A stretch of 64,000 nt of DNA, taken from positions 76,675,948 through 76,739,947 of the forward strand of contig CAKMRJ010005745.1 of NCBI GenBank assembly GCA_928212115.1. Reading direction: 5' to 3'. Below, piece by piece: positions 58,964-64,000 of the stretch. Under the pieces are notes generated by a model that was not told the origin of the DNA, ran no database searches, and was given only the letters and a program-made list of their open reading frames with translations. This stretch comes from Lactuca virosa (lineage: Eukaryota; Streptophyta; Magnoliopsida; Asterales; Asteraceae). How positions within the stretch are numbered: position 1 is the first letter of the stretch; each line of letters opens with the position of its first letter. A program made the translations under genes and the position numbers.

Positions 58964-61267
58964 TTGGAAAAGATAATCATGGATTCCAACTTTCAATATT
59001 TCGTGGAACACGTGGCATCTTGCCCCAATATCACAGCAGAATACCTATCTGGTCTTTGGATTTCACTGTTCCAGTCACATCAGCAAAACAGGTTCGGTAA
59101 ACCTATGCCATGGATTGGGATGTATATTGCATTAGCATCTCTGTTCTGCATCCTTGCAATGATGGCTGACTTATTACATGGTTTGCGGAACAGAAAGCTC
59201 TGGTTTCCGTGTAAATATTTCACTCTGAATGCTGCTTCTCTCACTGTGATAGCTGTTGCTATAAAGCTACCCATGGATCTAACTAATCTAATGCCAAGTT
59301 ATGAGGACCAGGCTGCGAAGCTTGGAAGTGTGAGCTTTATGTGCACCATAATGGCTAATCTATTGCCTTCTCTAGCAACTATGAACAGCAAGGAACTTGT
59401 GACAAATATGATAGCTTTAGGCGTTCTGGTAATCACCTTGGTTGTGAATGTCTGCATTCAAATAAACACGGGAGTCCTCTCCTATCATGAAGAGGAAACT
59501 GTGGTCTTAACAGGTTTTACAGATGGAGACTATACACTATTCTACCCATCTTTCAGTTTCATGCTAACAATCAGTTACGTGGTTGTGTTACTCATGTTGT
59601 TGATAATATATGCATGTTCATCTTTAGCAATTCTAAAGTCCAAACAAATTCTGGAATCGAAATACCAAGCAGCTCATCAAACAACTTTAAAGGATCAGGA
59701 GCTCCTACAACCGACTGTTGACAAGCTAAAGAAACATGTGAGCAACTACTGGATTATGGCAAAAACGGGAAGCCCCCAATTCATGACAGCTTCCTTTGCT
59801 ACAACCTCTGCTTCTGGGGTAATATGTGCTTTAACCACTATCTTACATATTTGGAGTATGCCTATTTTCAGGATGCCACACACAAGGGACTTTAGGTCGG
59901 ATTATAAGTGGTCAATGTTACTGATTCGCATAGTACAACTTATTGGAGTCATTCTGGGTACAATTGCCCCACTTGCTAGATGCTTTGCAGCCTTGAGCTT
60001 TAAGTTATCAGTAAAATGGATTTGGAGGCATATCAAGGTCTTTAAAGTAGAGAGCTACTGGACCCAGAAATTATCTGATTGGAAATACAGCAGCTTACCA
60101 TTCCCATCCAGTAGGCGTCACTGCAAAATTGTTATCCAGACTTTGAAAAGCTTATTTCTCAACATTTGTATATCATTTCAGCTGATAGTCGTGGTAGCAT
60201 GCAAAATTATAACGCTGATTCCAATTTTCTTTGTGATATGTGTCTTGTATTGTCTCCGATGTTGGAAGTGGTTAAAGGCCATGTTTCGTGCCTCACGTGT
60301 TGACTTGGTACAAAACCCCGATGAACAACTAGAAAAAGATAAAGATCTTAGCCGGTATGTTTTGCAACTTGAAGATGACATGGAGTTTCCTGAGAGAACA
60401 TTGAAAGGGATTTTAAAATCCGTGAACCATTTGATCCAGAAGGCTGAAAAACAACAACCCAACAATCTTATCAAACTTCTAGCAGAATCCAGAAGTTTTG
60501 AAGGAGTTGAAAAGTTTGACAGCCATCATGTTCCACCTTTACTTTCAGAAGAATATCTCAACAGTTGGAGCTTGCCATTGGTAACTCTGACAACAATCGC
60601 CATGTCTCTTCCTAACATCCAAAAGAACATAGTCGATCGCTTGCTGATTAGTGCTGTGAGAGAAGGTCTTGTATATGTCACACTTGTGGAAGAAAGCCTC
60701 GGTGGTATTGATGATCATGTAAGCATTCAAAAGGCGGCTAAAACTGTGTGGCTAGAAGTTGAAGTTCACAACACATGGTTAGGAAACAAGCTGCAAAAAC
60801 CTGATTCTCAAGTAAATACAGCAGGACAGATTCTTCAATGGTTGAGCGATACAGCTAAAAAAATGGTTATCAAGGATGAAGGTATGCGTACTGGAGTCCC
60901 AAATGATTATTCCAAGTGGAGGTGTATTTCTGCCAATTCAATGTATCGTGTCACAGAAACAATCCTGCTTTCCTACCATGGGGATATTGACCAGCTTAGC
61001 CAGGAGGAACTATTTGTGCAAATATCATTAATGACAGCCGATATATTAGCTGCATGCCTCACCAACTTACCCCAAGTCATAGCAATGAAATGCCACACAA
61101 GTGCCATAGAGAAAAGGGAGGCGAGTGTCCATGCTGCAGCTCAGCTTCTCGGTGAGGCTACAAATATAGTCAACACCCTTCAAGAACGTGAACTTCCATG
61201 CTTGGATCCAGACGAGTTGACATCTATTGACAAGTGGCGTGCTTACTTAAAGGATCCATTTCCTTAA
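58964..61267 (+). CDS. Intact multi-pass membrane protein of unknown function
   Basis: A single uninterrupted frame of 767 residues and the only intact gene here. Two in-frame starts lie 15 bases apart (58964 and 58979); the second (MDSNFQYF) is also plausible. Hydrophobic segments lie at about residues 51-70, 85-106, 122-140, 146-168, 193-224, 273-297, 315-345 and 397-430, giving roughly eight or nine membrane spans. The first loop carries GLRNRKLWFPCKYFTLNAAS, a conserved signature, as I recall it, of an uncharacterised plant membrane-protein family. Residues 440-767 are soluble, mainly helical and charged, with no known domain. No signal peptide is evident. Lack of introns could mean retroposition or simply family structure. 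Confidence 0.88.
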   Translation: MEKIIMDSNFQYFVEHVASCPNITAEYLSGLWISLFQSHQQNRFGKPMPWIGMYIALASLFCILAMMADLLHGLRNRKLWFPCKYFTLNAASLTVIAVAIKLPMDLTNLMPSYEDQAAKLGSVSFMCTIMANLLPSLATMNSKELVTNMIALGVLVITLVVNVCIQINTGVLSYHEEETVVLTGFTDGDYTLFYPSFSFMLTISYVVVLLMLLIIYACSSLAILKSKQILESKYQAAHQTTLKDQELLQPTVDKLKKHVSNYWIMAKTGSPQFMTASFATTSASGVICALTTILHIWSMPIFRMPHTRDFRSDYKWSMLLIRIVQLIGVILGTIAPLARCFAALSFKLSVKWIWRHIKVFKVESYWTQKLSDWKYSSLPFPSSRRHCKIVIQTLKSLFLNICISFQLIVVVACKIITLIPIFFVICVLYCLRCWKWLKAMFRASRVDLVQNPDEQLEKDKDLSRYVLQLEDDMEFPERTLKGILKSVNHLIQKAEKQQPNNLIKLLAESRSFEGVEKFDSHHVPPLLSEEYLNSWSLPLVTLTTIAMSLPNIQKNIVDRLLISAVREGLVYVTLVEESLGGIDDHVSIQKAAKTVWLEVEVHNTWLGNKLQKPDSQVNTAGQILQWLSDTAKKMVIKDEGMRTGVPNDYSKWRCISANSMYRVTETILLSYHGDIDQLSQEELFVQISLMTADILAACLTNLPQVIAMKCHTSAIEKREASVHAAAQLLGEATNIVNTLQERELPCLDPDELTSIDKWRAYLKDPFP

Positions 61268-61474
61268 AAACCATTTCTGTTCTTCAAGACTGCATCATTA
61301 TCATTCAGAAATCATGTTTAGTTTGTGTTAATTTCTAGTTAATTTCCGAATTTGACAAGTACTTGTTGCTCATCATTTGCACACTAGTGAGTGCTCAAAT
61401 GTTTTACACTAAGATAACTTTTCAATTTTAGGTGTGATTGGATGTATTCTTAGGTGAATTTTGTTGTAGATTGG
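61268..61474 (+). other. 3' flank of the membrane-protein gene
   Basis: Probable 3' untranslated region and flank, cut at 61474 by a Copia LTR. Bases 61361-61474 are similar to 4919-5033, where the sequence continues past the point at which Copia-3 is inserted here. That comparison fixes the LTR border. Confidence 0.6.
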
Positions 61475-61915
61475 TGTACAAAAAGTAGAAACTCAAGGTA
61501 TTCACAACATGAACAGTTTATACAGTTCGTTTGTACATCAACTTACAGAAGAAAGCTCTCTACAATCACACTCATGCTCATATGAACAACAGAAAGAAAT
61601 ACGATCAATTTTGTCAAAGATCAAACCCTAAACAAGATATGAAACCCTAATCTATCTTTTAGAGAGAGTTCTTGTATCGGAGAGGATTGAATGAGTGAGT
61701 GTGTTGCAAAATGAAACATCCACTGAACAGTAAATACTTATGTCTAAGAAAGACCCATGAAGCTCCATGGATCACCCAAGATCCATGTGTAAACCCGATA
61801 CCTGCATCAGAAATACACAACAAACCCACAAGAAAAATACAATATACAATATCTAACCAAGATAATAAATTAATGTTTACGTTTGAAAGAAACATGAATA
61901 TGTGATATTTCAACA
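61475..61915 (-). mobile_element. Copia-3 3' LTR
   Basis: Starts tgtacaaaaag directly after gattgg (the uninterrupted version is at 5027-5033) and ends tttcaaca, followed by ccccctctcaaac, the complement of a polypurine tract. 441 bp. The partner LTR is outside the window, so the TSD (expected attgg) cannot be checked. Confidence 0.75.
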
Positions 61916-61919
61916 CCCC

Positions 61920-62588
61920 CTCTCAAACTAAACATTAATTTGAGAGAGGAAAAATCACCTCTTTTTAAAAACATCAGTTAAACCAAGACGACCATAAATA
62001 TAATCATGTTGACCACTCCCATGAGCTGTTGTTCGAGTATATGCATTCTGATTCAAAGATTCAATTTTATTAACTTTTAGAACACCACTTTCAATTTTTT
62101 CCCGAACAAAGTGAAGATATGCCTCAAAATTATTGCTTTTTTTCGTGAAAACCCGGATTCAAAGCCAATTTAATGATAGACTCGTTATCACAAAATATAT
62201 TGACAGGAGTTTCTTAAATCCTAAATCAAACAACAACTTTAGAATCTAAATTACTTCACAAGTAATAGAACCCAAGTCCCTACACTCAGTGGAAGAGAGA
62301 GAAACAATACTTTGTTTCTTGCTTTTCCATGAAATAAGACAACCACCCAAATACACAAGATATCCAGTTACATCTTTGACTAAACAAACATTTTTCCCAT
62401 CAGCATCCACAAACCCAACTAGACAAAAGAACTAGCCTTAGTTATATGAATACCCTTACCAGGACTATCCTTCAAATATCTTAAAAGTCTAAAATCTATA
62501 TTTAAATGTGACTTATAAGGTACTGCATATATTGACTTAAAATCTGAACAACATAAGAAATGTCAGGACGAGTAATAGTTAAGTAAAC
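61920..62588 (-). pseudogene. Copia-3 RNase H remnant
   Basis: With frame changes, the minus strand reads VTGYLVYLGGCLISWKSKKQ and SLSSTECRDLGS (62240-62390), typical of Copia RNase H. Several stops and at least two frameshifts are present. Confidence 0.65.
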
Positions 62589-63562
62589 CTATTTGCCTAT
62601 TAATTTTTGAAATTCAGTTATATTTACCAAAAAATAAGAACTGTCCAAATCACATTCTCTTTTAATAACCAAATTAGCTTCAAGAGGGGTTTTAACAAGC
62701 ATCCCAAACTCATACAGTAATTCCAAACAATATTTTCTTTGATTAAGACAAAAACCACTATCAATTCTAATAACTTCAATACCCAAAATATATTTCAGTT
62801 ATCCTAAGTCTTTAATCAAAAATTGAGATTTAAGAAACTTTTTAACATTATCCAAATCAATGTTGCAATTTGTAATAATAATAATATCGTCCACATAAAC
62901 CACTAAAACAACAATAATATTTTTAAAATTCCTAAGAAACAAAGAATAATTGTTATTACTCGGTTTAAAACCAAAGGTTTAAAATGAAGAACATAATTTT
63001 TCGTTCCATTTTCTAGGGGCTTGTTTAAGTCCATAAAGTGACTTAATCAGTAGACTCTAGCATCACCCTTAGTATGATAACCTTCAGGTAAACTTATAAA
63101 AACAATTGCAGTTAAATCACAATATAAAAAAGCATTGTTTATGTTAATCTGATATAAAGGCCATGAATTCTGAACAACTAAAGATATAACAATTCGGACA
63201 GTAAGTATTTTGGCTACCGGAGAAATTTTTTCCTCATAGTCAATTCCTTCTCTCCGATTGTACCCTTTAGCTACTAATCTAGCTTTATACCTCTCTATTT
63301 CACTGTTAGATTTATATTTAATTTTGTAAATCCAACAACAACCAATGACTTTTCTGCCTTTAGGAAGATCAGCAATCTCCCACGTGTTATTCCTAGAAAG
63401 TGCTTTCATTTCATCATTCATTGCCTTTACCCAATTATGGTCTAAGACAGTGTCATTATAAGTGTTAGGTTCATGGGTTTTATTCAGATTAGAAACAAAA
63501 CACAAGTTTTCGCTATTAAGATCAGAATAGTTAACAGACCTCGCAATTCCATATTTATGCAT
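62589..63562 (-). pseudogene. Copia-3 reverse transcriptase
   Basis: The proximal frame (63047-63562) reads ALSRNNTWEIADLPKGRKVI, then KARLVAKGYNRREGIDYEEK and WPLYQININNAFLYCDL. There the usual Q-(I/L)-D-(I/V) Asp is Asn, so the first catalytic position is lost. The YVDD motif is still encoded at 62886-62897 in a broken frame. The distal frame (62589-62786) reads MGIEVIRIDSGFCLNQRKYC and ends in FQKLIGK. Confidence 0.82.
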
Positions 63563-63952
63563 CTACTCCACAACATAATCACTAAACCTAACTGGTATGT
63601 GTACATCACAACCAGATCTAGTGACCCTAGTAGACTGACCTTCAGAAGGATTAGAATTAAGTGGACCACTTTCCTTAATCAAAGTAGATGAACTAGGAAA
63701 CATCTCATCAACGGGAAGCACATGTTCCTCGCTAGTCTGATTGTTGACATCAGAGGGACTAGTCTCATCCAGATTATGGTCAGCACTAGCACCATCCATA
63801 CGATGGACACCTCTCAAGTTATCTAAACTAGCATTTTCATGTAAAGAACTAGATAATAAAGACTTTCCATAGGAAAAAGGATCATTAGTATTAAAGGAAA
63901 CACTAGATTTATCAATCACAGAGGAGGATGATGAATTAAGCTTGAAGGGCAA
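63563..63952 (-). pseudogene. Copia-3 integrase-RT linker
   Basis: A 129-residue Ser/Asp/Asn-rich frame ending TRVTRSGCDVHIPVRFSDYV, the usual R-x-S-x-R-x-x-x-P-x-x-(L/F)-x-D-Y transition into Copia RT. A stop separates it from the RT frame. The integrase core is beyond the window edge or upstream of it. Confidence 0.75.
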
Positions 63953-64000
63953 TAAAGTCTCATAAAATTTTACATCCTTCGAAACTAAAATAAGATTTGA

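Larger units (their letters stand above)
61475..64000 (-). mobile_element. Copia-3: 3' part of a broken Copia element, runs off the window
   Basis: 3' LTR, polypurine tract, RNase H, RT and the integrase-RT linker are visible on the minus strand; the rest lies beyond 64000. It is unlike Copia-1/2 in sequence (different LTR and RT). Frames are split by stops and shifts throughout. Confidence 0.85.

Overview
The window is nuclear DNA from a flowering plant. It is AT-rich and made mostly of LTR retrotransposons inserted into one another, with small inverted-repeat (MITE-like) elements and (TA)n/(GA)n microsatellites. The palindrome-rich LTRs (ACTCGTCGAGT, GTACGCCCAGCGTAC) and the element families recall Asteraceae, especially lettuce-like genomes. 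That assignment rests on recall of repeat style and is not proven here. No rRNA, tRNA or CRISPR was recognised.

Layout. 1-5.0 kb: a decayed Copia relic interrupted by a 2.8 kb solo LTR, two nested MITEs and a hAT-like MITE. 5-8.3 kb: MITEs, an LTR-like remnant and unassigned sequence. 8.29-25.70 kb: Gypsy-1, a minus-strand chromovirus-like Ty3/gypsy element split inside reverse transcriptase by Copia-1 (12503-20394; target-site duplication, TSD, agact). 26.3-28.2 kb: a microsatellite-flanked inverted-repeat element carrying a possible broken gene. 28.33-51.43 kb: Gypsy-2, a minus-strand Tat-lineage Ty3/gypsy element (TSD agtag) with a second archaeal-type RNase H and an opposite-strand, apparently spliced extra ORF. 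Gypsy-2 has received a solo LTR (33174-35375, TSD ctcct), a truncated Gypsy-1 relative (about 37423-41040) and Copia-2 (42371-49919, TSD ggttg). 51.9-58.6 kb: a second microsatellite-flanked element, a 3.4 kb LTR, a hAT-like MITE with a perfect 8-bp TSD, and unassigned DNA. 58964-61267: the only intact host gene, an intronless 767-residue multi-pass membrane protein of unknown function. 61475 to the right edge: the 3' part of a third, broken Copia element.

How it fits together. The host gene is a single island. Every retroelement with readable coding sequence is broken by stops, frameshifts or lost catalytic residues. Copia-2 nevertheless has almost identical LTRs around a decayed interior, which suggests recent movement on proteins supplied in trans. 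The best leads are palindromic motif arrays shared by unrelated elements, the antisense gene inside Gypsy-2, the microsatellite-flanked element family, and a possible trace of a second gene copy at 4919-5033. I found no clearly new biological system, only these candidates.
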